A stretch of 64,000 bases of DNA from Sporolactobacillus laevolacticus DSM 442 (GCF_000497245.1 NZ_AWTC01000006.1:124001-188000); one strand, 5' to 3'. Shown: positions 26,509 to 34,391, counted from the stretch's first letter. Numbers and translations: made by a program. The notes: generated by a model not told the origin, from the letters alone.

Positions 26509-27305
26509 TTATTGCCGCAAACCAGCAGCTGTCAGCTGATGATTTCGGAAGTTTTGCCATGAACGGGCGTTTTGCTCCGGTAATCTTCAAGACTATGGTA
26601 GAATCTCAAGAAATATTCGCCTATCCCTCGCGTAAAGAACTCAACTTTGAAATAAAACTGAGGAATGAAACAATCGAGTCCTCATACGCATTACAAGCAA
26701 GTGGCGTATCCTTCGCGACATTCTACTATTCTCAGTGCAATGATTACTACTGGACATTAACGGGAGATGGTGGCTTTGAATTAAAACCGGGGATTCAATC
26801 CTCTGAAGCAATTCGAGACATCTTCGTCAATGGTGAAGCTTATGCTTTCGAATGTGCAACTGCAATGATGATTATTTTTTATAAAGCGCTGATAGAAACA
26901 ATTCCCAAAGAACGATTCAATGAAGTCTTCCAGCATCTGTATCTTTGGGACTGGCAAAACCATCCTTTTTTCCCTTTAAGAAATGTTTCACGGGTAGGCG
27001 GCGGCATTCCCGGAGATGTGCGCTACTTCAAAAATCCCGATGTCAGTCCACAAACACCTCAATGGCAAGGGGAAAATGCCGTTGATTTATCTAATGGCCA
27101 ATTTTTTGGCCATGGCATAGGAATCATGCCTGCAGATCAAATCATCGTTGAGCTAAATAAATACCGGAGACCGAACGCAATGGTTTCTGCCTTTCTCATG
27201 AACAATGCCACACGACCGAACTACCTTGCGCTCTCCGCACTCGCAGACGGCGCACAGATGGACGGCATCCGAATTGCCGCCGGAACATCATTTTACACCT
27301 TCTGA
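26505..27305 (+). CDS. tgl: Spore-coat protein-glutamine gamma-glutamyltransferase
   Basis: Transglutaminase that cross-links Gln and Lys side chains of coat proteins in the spore. The 266-residue protein is slightly longer than B. subtilis Tgl. The catalytic Cys is in NGEAYAFECATAMMIIFYKAL. Other family blocks are YYWTLTGDGGFELKPG, YFKNPDVSPQTPQWQGEN and FFGHGIGIM, with C-terminal AFLMNNATRPNYL. Its presence marks the organism as an endospore former. It overlaps the upstream unknown gene. Confidence 0.93.
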   Translation: MIIAANQQLSADDFGSFAMNGRFAPVIFKTMVESQEIFAYPSRKELNFEIKLRNETIESSYALQASGVSFATFYYSQCNDYYWTLTGDGGFELKPGIQSSEAIRDIFVNGEAYAFECATAMMIIFYKALIETIPKERFNEVFQHLYLWDWQNHPFFPLRNVSRVGGGIPGDVRYFKNPDVSPQTPQWQGENAVDLSNGQFFGHGIGIMPADQIIVELNKYRRPNAMVSAFLMNNATRPNYLALSALADGAQMDGIRIAAGTSFYTF

Positions 27306-27490
27306 TGCTCTTCTTTCGGCAAGTGGTTAGGAAGCAGCAGTGCAAGTAATACTGTAATCAGCGCAAGAATCAGAAACACGGTAAAAAGCATATGAATGCT
27401 GATTGAGAGCACTTCACGCAGCGCGTTCAGTACGGACTTCGGCAACTGTTCGTGCCCACGAGGGAAATTACTCAACCAAAATAAGCCCAA
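27293..27490 (-). pseudogene. C-terminal remnant of an MFS drug-efflux transporter
   Basis: The 65-codon open stretch resembles the last periplasmic loop and final helix of EmrB/QacA-type 14-helix transporters (VLNALREVLSISIHMLFTVFLILALITVLLALLLP). The rest of the gene is absent, and the frame overlaps the 3' end of tgl by 13 bases. It is therefore probably a relic truncated during rearrangement. A short genuine membrane peptide cannot be excluded. Confidence 0.6.
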
Positions 27491-27540
27491 GAACAGGTTA
27501 ATCTGCTCTTAGACTTATAAAGATTGATCCTATTGTTTTT

Positions 27541-28215
27541 TTACCTGTTCAGCTTATCAAGCAATCGATTAAGCTTTTCGTTCAAACGCTGGTATTCTTC
27601 AGAATTTTTCAGTCGTTCGGCAACTTCACTAAGTTCTTTTTTTACATTATCAATCTCATTTTTAATCAAATTCATGTTTTGATCTGGTTCGTCTTTATTA
27701 GCATCATCCGCCATGTTGACATGGACGCGAATTTTCGACAAGTCTCTCAGGCTCTTTTTAACTTTTTTAAGTTGCTTATTCAGCTTTTCCTGAACAGAGA
27801 ATGAATGATCATTTTCATCAATATTGAGTTCATCCTTTAACGCATCCTGCAGAATTCTAGAATAATTCAAGTCGGCATCTTTTGCTGCATCGTCAAGCCA
27901 CTTTGGAATGGTCAGTGTTTTTTTAACTGCCTGATTCTCCATTTTTTTACGGAATGGCGGCATCCACGTCTCAATTAGAGTCACAAATTGATTTTCTCCC
28001 GTCTGAATGCCAACTACTTCTGATGGTTCAGGAATGATTTCTCCGTTTTCTTCCAAACCGTAAAGATGCAGCGCGAGCGCTTCTTTGGCATTGGCAAATC
28101 CCTCTTCTACGTTGTCGGCAGAAGCCTTACATTCCGGCAGATCTGGAAAAGCAATCGACAAATGTTCACTTTCCTTCGTAAAAACAGCGGGATAAATGTA
28201 TTGATCTTTGCTCAT
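27541..28215 (-). CDS. HicB-family protein with coiled-coil extension, no HicA partner
   Basis: The 224-residue protein has the N-terminal HicB-like partial RNase H fold (YPAVFTKESEHLSIAFPDLPEC, ADNVEEGFANAKEALALHLYGLEENG). A ribbon-helix-helix-like segment follows (KKTLTIPKWLDDAAKDADLNYSRILQDALK), then a long charged coiled coil (from about 135). HicB normally neutralises the HicA RNase toxin, but no HicA frame lies on either side. The start at 28215 has GAGGTG upstream. The gene has its own promoter overlapped by phased repeats, which fits autoregulation. Confidence 0.82.
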   Translation of the reverse strand: MSKDQYIYPAVFTKESEHLSIAFPDLPECKASADNVEEGFANAKEALALHLYGLEENGEIIPEPSEVVGIQTGENQFVTLIETWMPPFRKKMENQAVKKTLTIPKWLDDAAKDADLNYSRILQDALKDELNIDENDHSFSVQEKLNKQLKKVKKSLRDLSKIRVHVNMADDANKDEPDQNMNLIKNEIDNVKKELSEVAERLKNSEEYQRLNEKLNRLLDKLNR

Positions 28216-28233
28216 TATGATCACCTCACATCC

Positions 28234-28280
28234 ATTATAACACGTGTTTTATACGTGTAAAGTATTTATTAAGCACGTGT
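28234..28280 (-). promoter_or_regulatory. hicB promoter with helically phased ACGTGT repeats
   Basis: Minus-strand promoter TTTACA (28256-28261), 16 bases, TATAAT (28234-28239). On the plus strand ACGTGT occurs at 28242, 28253 and 28275. The spacings of 11 and 22 bases put all copies on one face of the helix, overlapping the promoter. Likely a repressor operator. Confidence 0.65.
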
Positions 28281-28299
28281 TGTTACCCAATAAAATAAA

Positions 28300-28323
28300 G
28301 AACCGGACAACTAAATCCGGTTC
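28300..28323 (-). terminator. Terminator of trhO
   Basis: GAACCGGA / TCCGGTTC stem; the minus strand continues TTTATTTTATT. Confidence 0.75.
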
Positions 28324-28349
28324 AGCTTGTTATTCAATTACACTACGAA

Positions 28350-29288
28350 TTACACTCGTACTGCTGGTTGCGCAACTTCTTGGTCATATCGATTACGCGG
28401 ATGATGGAAGCATGCATCACTGCATGAGCGATGATATTCATGTTCACATTCCTCACAGCAAATAAATTGTTTATTGCATTCTGGGTTGGCACAGTTAACG
28501 ATACGGTCACAAGTCTTCCCACAATGATGACAATGGCCGACGACTACATCCTCGTCCGTGCGATTAACAGGAACAGAAATCCGTTGGTCAAAAACATAGC
28601 ACTTTCCATCGTAAAGTCTGCCCTTTACTTCCGGATCTTTGCCGTATTCTACAATTCCGCCTTCCAACTGGCTGACATCATGAAAACCAGCACGCAGCAA
28701 GTAACCGCTGAACTTCTCACAGCGAATGCCGCCGGTGCAATAGGTCAGTACTCTTTTATCCTTGTAGTCAGCTAAATTGTGTTCAATCCATTCAGGCAGG
28801 TCACGAAAGTTTTTAACATCAGGAAGGATCGCATTCCGAAAACGGCCAATTTGGGTTTCATAATTGTTTCGCGCGTCAATGACAAGCACATTCTCATCCT
28901 GAATCGCTTCATAAAATTCTTTAGGTTTTAGGTGTTTACCGGTCACCTGATGCGGATCAATATCTTGATCAAGCTTGAGCGCGACGATTTCCTTACGCGG
29001 TCGGACATGCATCTTTTTAAACACATGCCCATCTGCTTCATCAATCTTAAACGGCATATCTGCAAAACGCAGATCACGATGCAGTGTATCCATGTAAATT
29101 TGTGTTTGTTCAGTTGTTCCGGACAACGTCCCGTTCAACCCTTCACGTCCGACGAGAATACGGCCCTTCAATCCCAGTTCTTTGCAGAAACGCAAATGAG
29201 CCTGAGCAAATGTTTCAGGATCTTCAATCGTTACATAATGATAATATAGCAAGACACGAAAAGGCTTGCTTTCCTTCATTTCTTCCAC
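28350..29288 (-). CDS. trhO: tRNA uridine(34) hydroxylase (rhodanese-like)
   Basis: The 312-residue YbfQ/YceA-type protein makes 5-hydroxyuridine at tRNA wobble positions. An N-terminal acylphosphatase-like domain ([23 protein letters not shown]) precedes a rhodanese domain with active-site loop [11 protein letters not shown]-terminal zinc-like cluster has many Cys/His ([24 protein letters not shown]). The size matches the Gram-positive form with the extra Cys cluster. ATG at 29288 after GAGGTGG. Monocistronic with a terminator. Confidence 0.92.
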   Translation of the reverse strand: MEEMKESKPFRVLLYYHYVTIEDPETFAQAHLRFCKELGLKGRILVGREGLNGTLSGTTEQTQIYMDTLHRDLRFADMPFKIDEADGHVFKKMHVRPRKEIVALKLDQDIDPHQVTGKHLKPKEFYEAIQDENVLVIDARNNYETQIGRFRNAILPDVKNFRDLPEWIEHNLADYKDKRVLTYCTGGIRCEKFSGYLLRAGFHDVSQLEGGIVEYGKDPEVKGRLYDGKCYVFDQRISVPVNRTDEDVVVGHCHHCGKTCDRIVNCANPECNKQFICCEECEHEYHRSCSDACFHHPRNRYDQEVAQPAVRV

Positions 29289-29459
29289 CTCATTTTGTCA
29301 AAGCATCACTAGCGATCGCTCAACATAATTCTTTATTTATCCTATCAAATTTCTCGAGGTGTGACAAATGTCACATTTGATTATTTTCAGTACAAAGATG
29401 AAATTGGCTCTGGATTCTGTTAATGTAGCGTTAGTATATCGAAGAAACGAGGGCTAATT

Positions 29460-30845
29460 ATGGATTTTGATGTCATTGTCGTTGGAGGAGGACCCGCGGG
29501 GTTGATGGCAGCGATTGCTGCAGCAGAGCAAGGTGCGCATGTTCTCCTATTAGATAAAGGAGATAAATTAGGCAGGAAGTTGGCTATTTCAGGCGGCGGC
29601 CGCTGTAATGTGACGAACGCAATGCCGATTGACGAATTGATCAAGCACATCCCAGGAAACGGAAGATTCTTGCATAGTGCCTTGGCCGCTTTTGATAATC
29701 AGGATATCATCACTTTTTTCAAAAATTTAGGAGTCGAGTTAAAAGAGGAAGATCACGGACGTATGTTCCCGGTTTCGAATGACGCAAAATCTGTAGTAAC
29801 CGCTCTATTGAACAAAATGAGATCCTTACATATTAGTGTTCGAACAAATAGTCCGGTACAGACTGTACTCTACTCAACACATGCTTGTGGTGTTAAGACC
29901 ATGAATGGCGAAAAGCTGTATTCAGAAGCTGTTATAGTTGCTGTTGGGGGAAAATCCGTACCTCAAACAGGTTCACCTGTGGGAGTGACAGGCACGTCTA
30001 ATCGTGTGATCGGCGTAAAAACACGCAGTGGAGAAACCTATTACGCAAATTCAGTTATTGTTTCTGTCGGAGGTAAAAGCGTTCCAAATACCGGCAGTAC
30101 CGGGGATGGTTACGCGTGGGCTAAAGCTGCCGGGCACACCATCACTGAATTGTATCCGACTGAAGTGCCGCTTACTTCAGAAGAATCGTTCATTAAGGAA
30201 AAAACACTTCAAGGCTTATCGTTATCCGATGTTGCTGTAACGTTAATAAATCCAAAAGGAAAAGCGATTCAAACCCATAGATGGGACATGCTGTTTACCC
30301 ACTTCGGTCTTTCAGGACCTGCTATACTCAGACTCAGCCAGTTCGTCGTAAAAGCACTTAAAAAGTTTAAAACAAAGGACGTCACCGTGCTGATCGATGT
30401 CAAACCGGATGTCCGCGAAGAAGAATTGGTTCAGAATCTTCACCATCTTGCTGAATCCGATCCAAAAAAAGCAGTAAAGAATGTATGGAAAGGTATCGTT
30501 CCGGAACGTTATCTGCTTTTTATATTTGATCAAATTGGACTCTCCCCAGATCGTAACTTTCATGAGCTGTCAAAGGAAGATATTCGCCAGATGGCAAAAA
30601 TGCTTAAAGGGTTTCCTGTTCGAATTTCTGGCACACTGTCCATTGAAAAAGCGTTTATAACAGGCGGTGGCGTTTCTCTCAAAGAAGTGAATCCAAAAAC
30701 ATTGGAATCAAAGTTAATGCCCGGTTTGTATTTTTGCGGAGAAATTCTCGACATTCATGGCTATACGGGTGGCTACAACATTACATCCGCTTTTGTTACC
30801 GGGCATGCCGCTGGTCTTGCAGCTGCACAGTCTTACGTACATTGA
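29460..30845 (+). CDS. HI0933/YtfP-like flavoprotein with internal duplication
   Basis: FAD-dependent oxidoreductase of the HI0933 family. The FAD site is [19 protein letters not shown], followed by [18 protein letters not shown]. Length is 461 residues against about 420 for relatives. The excess is a repeated block: [28 protein letters not shown] and then [28 protein letters not shown], with a short linker between. The copies are diverged at DNA level, so this looks like a join of two homologous genes rather than recent slippage. A second copy of the gene's 3' end lies at 37.8 kb beyond a prophage remnant. Physiological substrate unknown. Confidence 0.88.
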   Translation: MDFDVIVVGGGPAGLMAAIAAAEQGAHVLLLDKGDKLGRKLAISGGGRCNVTNAMPIDELIKHIPGNGRFLHSALAAFDNQDIITFFKNLGVELKEEDHGRMFPVSNDAKSVVTALLNKMRSLHISVRTNSPVQTVLYSTHACGVKTMNGEKLYSEAVIVAVGGKSVPQTGSPVGVTGTSNRVIGVKTRSGETYYANSVIVSVGGKSVPNTGSTGDGYAWAKAAGHTITELYPTEVPLTSEESFIKEKTLQGLSLSDVAVTLINPKGKAIQTHRWDMLFTHFGLSGPAILRLSQFVVKALKKFKTKDVTVLIDVKPDVREEELVQNLHHLAESDPKKAVKNVWKGIVPERYLLFIFDQIGLSPDRNFHELSKEDIRQMAKMLKGFPVRISGTLSIEKAFITGGGVSLKEVNPKTLESKLMPGLYFCGEILDIHGYTGGYNITSAFVTGHAAGLAAAQSYVH

Positions 30846-30968
30846 AAAAGATGTTTCTCTGATCTTAACATTAATGAGATGACTTTATCTTTTTCACTAG
30901 AAATAAATTGCAGATATTGGATAATGTTCTTGTGGCTATAAGTAATTGAGGAATTGGCTGAGTAATAT

Positions 30969-31003
30969 AAAAATACCCATCTTGGATAAGGATGGGTATT
31001 TTT
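30969..31003 (+). terminator. Terminator after the flavoprotein gene
   Basis: Perfect 13-bp stem AAAAATACCCATC / GATGGGTATTTTT, 9-base loop. It marks the left edge of the prophage-derived island. Confidence 0.9.
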
Positions 31004-31041
31004 ATGCGCTACTAATTCGGCAGCTAGTAAGGAGCCCATCT

Positions 31042-31125
31042 TTATTTTGATTGCTTAGTCGTTGTTCGCGACCATAAACACTCTCCGCAGCAATCGCCGC
31101 ATCTCGTGCATACGACCCATTTCAT
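31042..31125 (-). CDS. 27-residue cysteine-rich peptide
   Basis: The frame starts MKWVVCTRCGDCCGECLW and ends in a basic tail. Five cysteines in C-x2-C-x2-CC-x2-C spacing suggest a zinc- or metal-binding knuckle. Its ATG overlaps the stop of the portal fragment (ATGA), which implies translational coupling in the phage operon. No homologue recognised. Confidence 0.5.
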   Translation of the reverse strand: MKWVVCTRCGDCCGECLWSRTTTKQSK

Positions 31126-31526
31126 CCTAAATGTTCGTAAAAAAACAGAAGTAGACCTGGTAGTGTCTGTTCGCTAACCACACCTTTAAGCGCAACCGAT
31201 GCCTGAGTATCTGAAAGAATATCATCCGGGAGTTTCCGTTTAAACTGAAAATCAATATGCAAGTAATCATCTGGGTTGGCCAGTCTCTTTTTCGCCCATA
31301 CCGTACAAATCACCTTGAATCGATCCCTTAACCCAGCTGTCATCTTTCGGTCCATTGTGATCGCCTTATGTTCAAGAGCCATAAGCTTGTATCTCATTGC
31401 AACTCCGGTCACCGTCGTCCCGAACGAATCATCAAAGAAGTTTACCGATTTGGCAAATCGTGAAATGTTTTCTGCCAGTCGATCTAAGTGCTGCTCGATG
31501 ATGCTGTCATTCAGCTCCTTGGTCAT
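31122..31526 (-). pseudogene. Phage portal protein (SPP1 gp6-like), C-terminal remnant
   Basis: The 134 codons match the portal C-terminal region: SFGTTVTGVAMRYKLMALEHKA, MDRKMTAGLRDRFKVI, IDFQFKRKLPDDILSDTQ, LKGVVSEQTLPGLL. A full portal protein is about 450-500 residues, so the N-terminal two-thirds are missing. No terminase or capsid genes are adjacent. Together with XtrA-like and ArpU-like genes it identifies the island as a decayed siphophage or PBSX-like prophage. Confidence 0.72.
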
Positions 31527-31726
31527 ACTTCACATCCTGAGTTCCATCATAAAGGGGGGGTAAAGTGAAAAAAGAAAATACATTTTTATAGTTAATTTGC
31601 TGATCATTCGTCTTTATTTGATCTATCGCTAATTGATCGAAGAATATAAATGGTGTTTTGCGAATGAAATGGGGTTCCCTCCCCTTGAGCAGATGAATTA
31701 ATTAAATATGACAAATAAACAAGTCA

Positions 31727-31834
31727 CTAAATCCCTTCCGCATACTCCACTTTCAACTCATCCATCCGCTTTGAGATCTTGTCATTCATTCTAATGTATT
31801 TGTTATTTAATTTAATTACTTTAACCTTATCCAC
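31727..31834 (-). CDS. 35-residue helical phage-type peptide
   Basis: GTG start overlapping the stop of the zinc-ribbon gene, then 35 codons rich in Lys, Asn, Glu (KVIKLNNKYIRMNDKISKRM). A charged amphipathic helix is likely. Support is the start-stop overlap and composition only. The stretch 31527-31726 holds nothing else recognisable. Confidence 0.4.
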   Translation of the reverse strand: MDKVKVIKLNNKYIRMNDKISKRMDELKVEYAEGI

Positions 31835-32018
31835 CGGCAAGTTTTGGCACTCTTTCTGAATCTTCTTTAGCAGCGATTGCCTGTGCATCCATCAAATAAA
31901 CTGTATACTTTCGATTGCAGTTTGGACAAACAAAAAAACCGACAATGAGTTTGCCGACTCGTTTTTCTTGGTTATTCAGCTCGAATTCTTTGTGGTAGGG
32001 GTCGCAGGTGACTTGCAT
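31827..32018 (-). CDS. Small zinc-ribbon-like phage protein
   Basis: The 63-residue protein has Cys at position 5 near the start (MQVTCDPYHKEF) and a second knuckle FVCPNCNRKYTVY, so it probably binds zinc. The ATG has GGGG about eight bases upstream. Similar small proteins occur among the structural or accessory genes of Bacillus phages. Function unknown. Confidence 0.6.
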   Translation of the reverse strand: MQVTCDPYHKEFELNNQEKRVGKLIVGFFVCPNCNRKYTVYLMDAQAIAAKEDSERVPKLAGG

Positions 32019-32124
32019 TTTATTTACCCCGCTTTGATCGTTTATGGTTATCTATTATATTTAATTAATTTATACAATAAAATAGTTGGTTAGCACTTGT
32101 CATATTTTCCCCATAGCAAAAATA

Positions 32125-32172
32125 AAAATCAACTTAAAGCTAGATTCTGTGCTTTAACTCAAAATTGATTTT
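32125..32172 (+). promoter_or_regulatory. Leader hairpin ahead of the 29-residue peptide gene
   Basis: Two nested perfect stems, AAAATCAA / TTGATTTT and TTAAAGC / GCTTTAA, end two bases before the AAGGGGTG Shine-Dalgarno. The structure could gate ribosome access, as in type I toxin messages. Confidence 0.55.
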
Positions 32173-32186
32173 AAGGGGTGCTGCAT

Positions 32187-32276
32187 ATGAAAAAACTGTT
32201 CAAAATAATGATTGAGTATTTTATCCTTGGCTTATTTATGCTTTGCCTTACAGCAATGTTCCTACATCTTACGTAA
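32187..32276 (+). CDS. 29-residue hydrophobic membrane peptide
   Basis: The product starts with a basic cap (MKKLFKIM) and continues as a single transmembrane helix (EYFILGLFMLCLTAMFLHLT). It has AAGGGGTG upstream, a leader hairpin and a strong terminator 30 bases after the stop, so the whole unit is a compact about 210-base transcript. The design resembles type I toxin or small regulatory membrane peptides; no known family matched. Toxicity is not shown by sequence. Confidence 0.6.
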   Translation: MKKLFKIMIEYFILGLFMLCLTAMFLHLT

Positions 32277-32304
32277 CACATATTATGAATTAAACGATGT
32301 TTTC

Positions 32305-32333
32305 AAGTGAGCTAATCTAAGCTCACTTTTTTT
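32305..32333 (+). terminator. Terminator of the 29-residue peptide gene
   Basis: Perfect 9-bp stem AAGTGAGCT / AGCTCACTT with a 6-base loop and a T7 run. Confidence 0.9.
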
Positions 32334-32435
32334 ATTTTTATTTAATTTATTTATATTCATGAAGCAAAGAAATATTATATTTAATTATTTAATACTAAAA
32401 GCGCCCTCCCGGATGCCCTTTACTCTATTCATTTA

Positions 32436-32453
32436 AGCACCGAAGGTGCGCCA
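32436..32453. repeat. Hairpin repeat copy 1 (AGCACCGAAGGTGCGCCA)
   Basis: GCACC-GAA-GGTGC mini-hairpin plus GCCA, ending one base before the stop codon of the gene at 32455. Identical to copy 2 over 18 bases. Confidence 0.7.
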
Positions 32454-32454
32454 A

Positions 32455-32763
32455 TTATTTATCATCAGTCCAACAATACAAAATATCTGAGATACCGGTT
32501 TCCACTGCTTCATCAAAACACTGGAGAGAATCTTCGTCATCAGGATCGTTTTCATGATAGAAGTCACGAGTCACAACGAATTGATCTTCAACCTCTACGA
32601 TCTCCCATCCTTCATCGTTATTAAGAAAATTTTCTGCTTTGCTATAAGCAGATTTTATATCATCAGCTTTAACCCAACAACTAATAAAAGCTCCTTGATA
32701 TACATCTTTTTCTGGATTGTCGTCAGATGGTCTAGCTTCAAACATGAAATAGAAAATTGACAT
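32455..32763 (-). CDS. Acidic 102-residue protein, unknown
   Basis: Start at the ATG with GAAGGGGCAG upstream; the longer frame would cross repeat copy 2. Strongly acidic soluble protein with segments FMFEARPSDDNPEKDVYQGAF, WVKADDIKSAYSKAENFLNN, and the C-terminal ETGISDILYCWTDDK. Size and charge recall immunity or anti-defence proteins of phages, but there is no recognised family. It is flanked on both sides by copies of the GCACC hairpin repeat. Confidence 0.6.
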   Translation of the reverse strand: MSIFYFMFEARPSDDNPEKDVYQGAFISCWVKADDIKSAYSKAENFLNNDEGWEIVEVEDQFVVTRDFYHENDPDDEDSLQCFDEAVETGISDILYCWTDDK

Positions 32764-32798
32764 GGGCACTGCCCCTTCAAAGCTTTTTCGACCATTAT

Positions 32799-32816
32799 AG
32801 CACCGAAGGTGCGCCA
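32799..32816. repeat. Hairpin repeat copy 2 (AGCACCGAAGGTGCGCCA)
   Basis: Identical to copy 1, 36 bases before the start of the acidic protein gene, so copies 1 and 2 bracket it with a 363-base period. Confidence 0.7.
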
Positions 32817-33019
32817 TGTACTGTGCTTTGATCGAGGTAAAACTCAACTCCCCGACCTGCCTTCCATGCTACATGACACTTACCTCCGTTTGTTCTATAT
32901 TCTTTTCATATATGAAAAAAGCCACCAAAATTGGCAGCTTTTCCCGTGAGTACTGTAATTAGCTTTTGCTCAAACTATTCAAGCGACAATAAAACCAAAT
33001 AAAGGAGACGATAACCAAT

Positions 33020-33076
33020 ATGAACAATAACATATGGGCAATCATTGTCCTTATTGTTATCCTTCACTATTTGTAA
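33020..33076 (+). CDS. 18-residue hydrophobic peptide
   Basis: The frame MNNNIWAIIVLIVILHYL has AAAGGAGACG upstream and its own terminator downstream. It is an almost pure membrane-helix sequence. It lies between hairpin repeat copies 2 and 3. Very short, so coding status rests on the Shine-Dalgarno and terminator. A bidirectional terminator-like stem at 32918-32945 precedes it. Confidence 0.45.
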   Translation: MNNNIWAIIVLIVILHYL

Positions 33077-33098
33077 ATGAAGGTTGGTGTGTAAATTT

Positions 33099-33127
33099 GA
33101 AGTGGCGTTGTATAGGAACGCTACTTC
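33099..33127 (+). terminator. Terminator after the 18-residue peptide
   Basis: GAAGTGGCGTT / AACGCTACTTC stem (one G-U pair) with a 7-base loop, then TTAATTTTTA. Confidence 0.75.
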
Positions 33128-33184
33128 TTAATTTTTACATTATAGTTATGTCTTATATTTAATTATTTATACATTGTCAAGATC

Positions 33185-33202
33185 AGCACCGTAAGGTGCG
33201 CA
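33185..33202. repeat. Hairpin repeat copy 3 (AGCACCGTAAGGTGCGCA)
   Basis: Third copy with a one-base insertion in the loop, 386 bases after copy 2. An AT-rich word TTATATTTAATTA occurs about 35 bases before it; similar words lie at about 32056 and 32371. Confidence 0.65.
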
Positions 33203-33302
33203 ACGTCTTCTGTTCTGGCTAGAGAGCCTTGTCCTATCCGACCCGCCGTCCACGTTATCATATTATCACAGATTTTCATCAAAAAAGTTCCTTCTTGATT
33301 CC

Positions 33303-33677
33303 TTATTTAATTTTATTTGATTTCGGATACAGCGTAAGGTGAACACTATCTACAGTGCGCTTTCCGGATCCTTCACTTATCTTTTTAATCCATCCGTAAC
33401 TATACCCCAGCTTGTCAGATATCTCTGCCAATGCCAGCCCCTGCATGCGCCAGTACGCAACCAAGTAATCCAGTCCTTCAAACTTGCCTATACTCTTCTC
33501 CATTTTCGTCTTAACCTGTTCTTTTTCAACCATCACTCTGTTTAATATATTTAATTTTATATCGATCTTGGTGATGTGCTCCAGAGCGCGGTCAAAAGGC
33601 ATCAGCGTGAAGTTGTGGCCCACACGTTCCTCGTCATAATTAGCAGCTCCGATCATACCCCTATGTTGCGTGCTCAT
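33303..33677 (-). CDS. Phage transcription regulator, ArpU/Xpf-like HTH
   Basis: The 124-residue protein has a C-terminal sigma-region-4-like helix-turn-helix (FEGLDYLVAYWRMQGLALAE, ISDKLGYSYGWIKKISEG). Such proteins control late genes in PBSX-type phages. Its place downstream of an xtrA-like gene and upstream of the portal remnant on the same strand matches the PBSX order xtrA, xpf, terminase, portal. It starts three bases after the stop of the 35-codon gene. Confidence 0.65.
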   Translation of the reverse strand: MSTQHRGMIGAANYDEERVGHNFTLMPFDRALEHITKIDIKLNILNRVMVEKEQVKTKMEKSIGKFEGLDYLVAYWRMQGLALAEISDKLGYSYGWIKKISEGSGKRTVDSVHLTLYPKSNKIK

Positions 33678-33680
33678 TTT

Positions 33681-33788
33681 CTAGTAATATTTACGCTCAT
33701 GCTCTAGCTGAGTTATTCTCATATTTAATAAATCTATTTCACGGCACAAATCACGGTACTCGGTAATCCGCAATAGATCTGCAGCCAT
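33681..33788 (-). CDS. 35-residue coiled-coil phage peptide
   Basis: MAADLLRITEYRDLCREIDL followed by LNMRITQLEHERKYY: one long charged helix with heptad spacing. The ATG at 33788 has GGAG eight bases upstream. It is in an apparent operon with the ArpU-like regulator. Confidence 0.55.
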   Translation of the reverse strand: MAADLLRITEYRDLCREIDLLNMRITQLEHERKYY

Positions 33789-33851
33789 ACTCATTGCTCC
33801 TTCCTACGCAGTGCGTGATTATGCCGTTCATATTGTCTCGGTCAATACCTA

Positions 33852-33959
33852 TCAAATTCTCGATCGTCCGTCTCGACAGCTTTTCGGAACGATAACCATG
33901 TTTTCACGAACGATTGCCCTCTGAACTGGTCCTTTTCTGCATTTTTCGGAACGATTCAT
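33852..33959 (-). CDS. Possible 35-residue basic peptide
   Basis: ATG at 33959 with GGGGG seven bases upstream; basic sequence (MNRSEKCRKGPVQRAIVREN). The other frame downstream also reads like phage protein, so this may be one piece of a frameshifted gene. Confidence 0.3.
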   Translation of the reverse strand: MNRSEKCRKGPVQRAIVRENMVIVPKSCRDGRSRI

Positions 33960-33988
33960 AATATTACCCCCTTTTAAGCAAATAAAAA

Positions 33989-34031
33989 GAGGACAAGAAT
34001 CCAACGGCATTTAACCGTCGATTTTGTCCTC
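33989..34031 (-). terminator. Terminator of the three-gene membrane cluster
   Basis: GAGGACAA / TTGTCCTC with an inner ACGG/CCGT stem; the minus strand ends in T5. Confidence 0.8.
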
Positions 34032-34048
34032 CAGCTGACTGGTAGAAA

Positions 34049-34378
34049 TTATTGCTGATTCATTTTTATTAATTCACTTTTAACAGAATTTGCGTACACT
34101 TCTATAGTATTGATTAAGGGATCTAATCTGTTTAGGTGATCAGTCCAGCGTTCCTTCATCTTATTTTTGTCAAATTCGTTATTTGTTAAATAAATTGGTA
34201 TTGATGAACCCATCTCTATACAAAGAATCAATGGAGTTAGATAATCACGATATTTCAAAGCAGGTACAATATTCCAGTCGCTTGAATATTTAAGCGTGCT
34301 AGTGTCATTAACTATAATAGTTGAATATGCTTGTAATTTTTGAATCGTTTCATACTTTTTTGATGTATCTTTAAGCAA
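34049..34378 (-). CDS. Unknown soluble protein, possibly split from its neighbour
   Basis: The 109-codon frame from a TTG start at 34378 has only a weak AAGG upstream. No family recognised; the C-terminal half is helical (KMKERWTDHLNRLDPLINTI). It begins 13 bases after the stop of the membrane protein gene in another frame. It could be an independent coupled gene or the displaced C-terminal part of that protein. Confidence 0.5.
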   Translation of the reverse strand: MLKDTSKKYETIQKLQAYSTIIVNDTSTLKYSSDWNIVPALKYRDYLTPLILCIEMGSSIPIYLTNNEFDKNKMKERWTDHLNRLDPLINTIEVYANSVKSELIKMNQQ

Positions 34379-34391
34379 CTTATCTGCCTTA

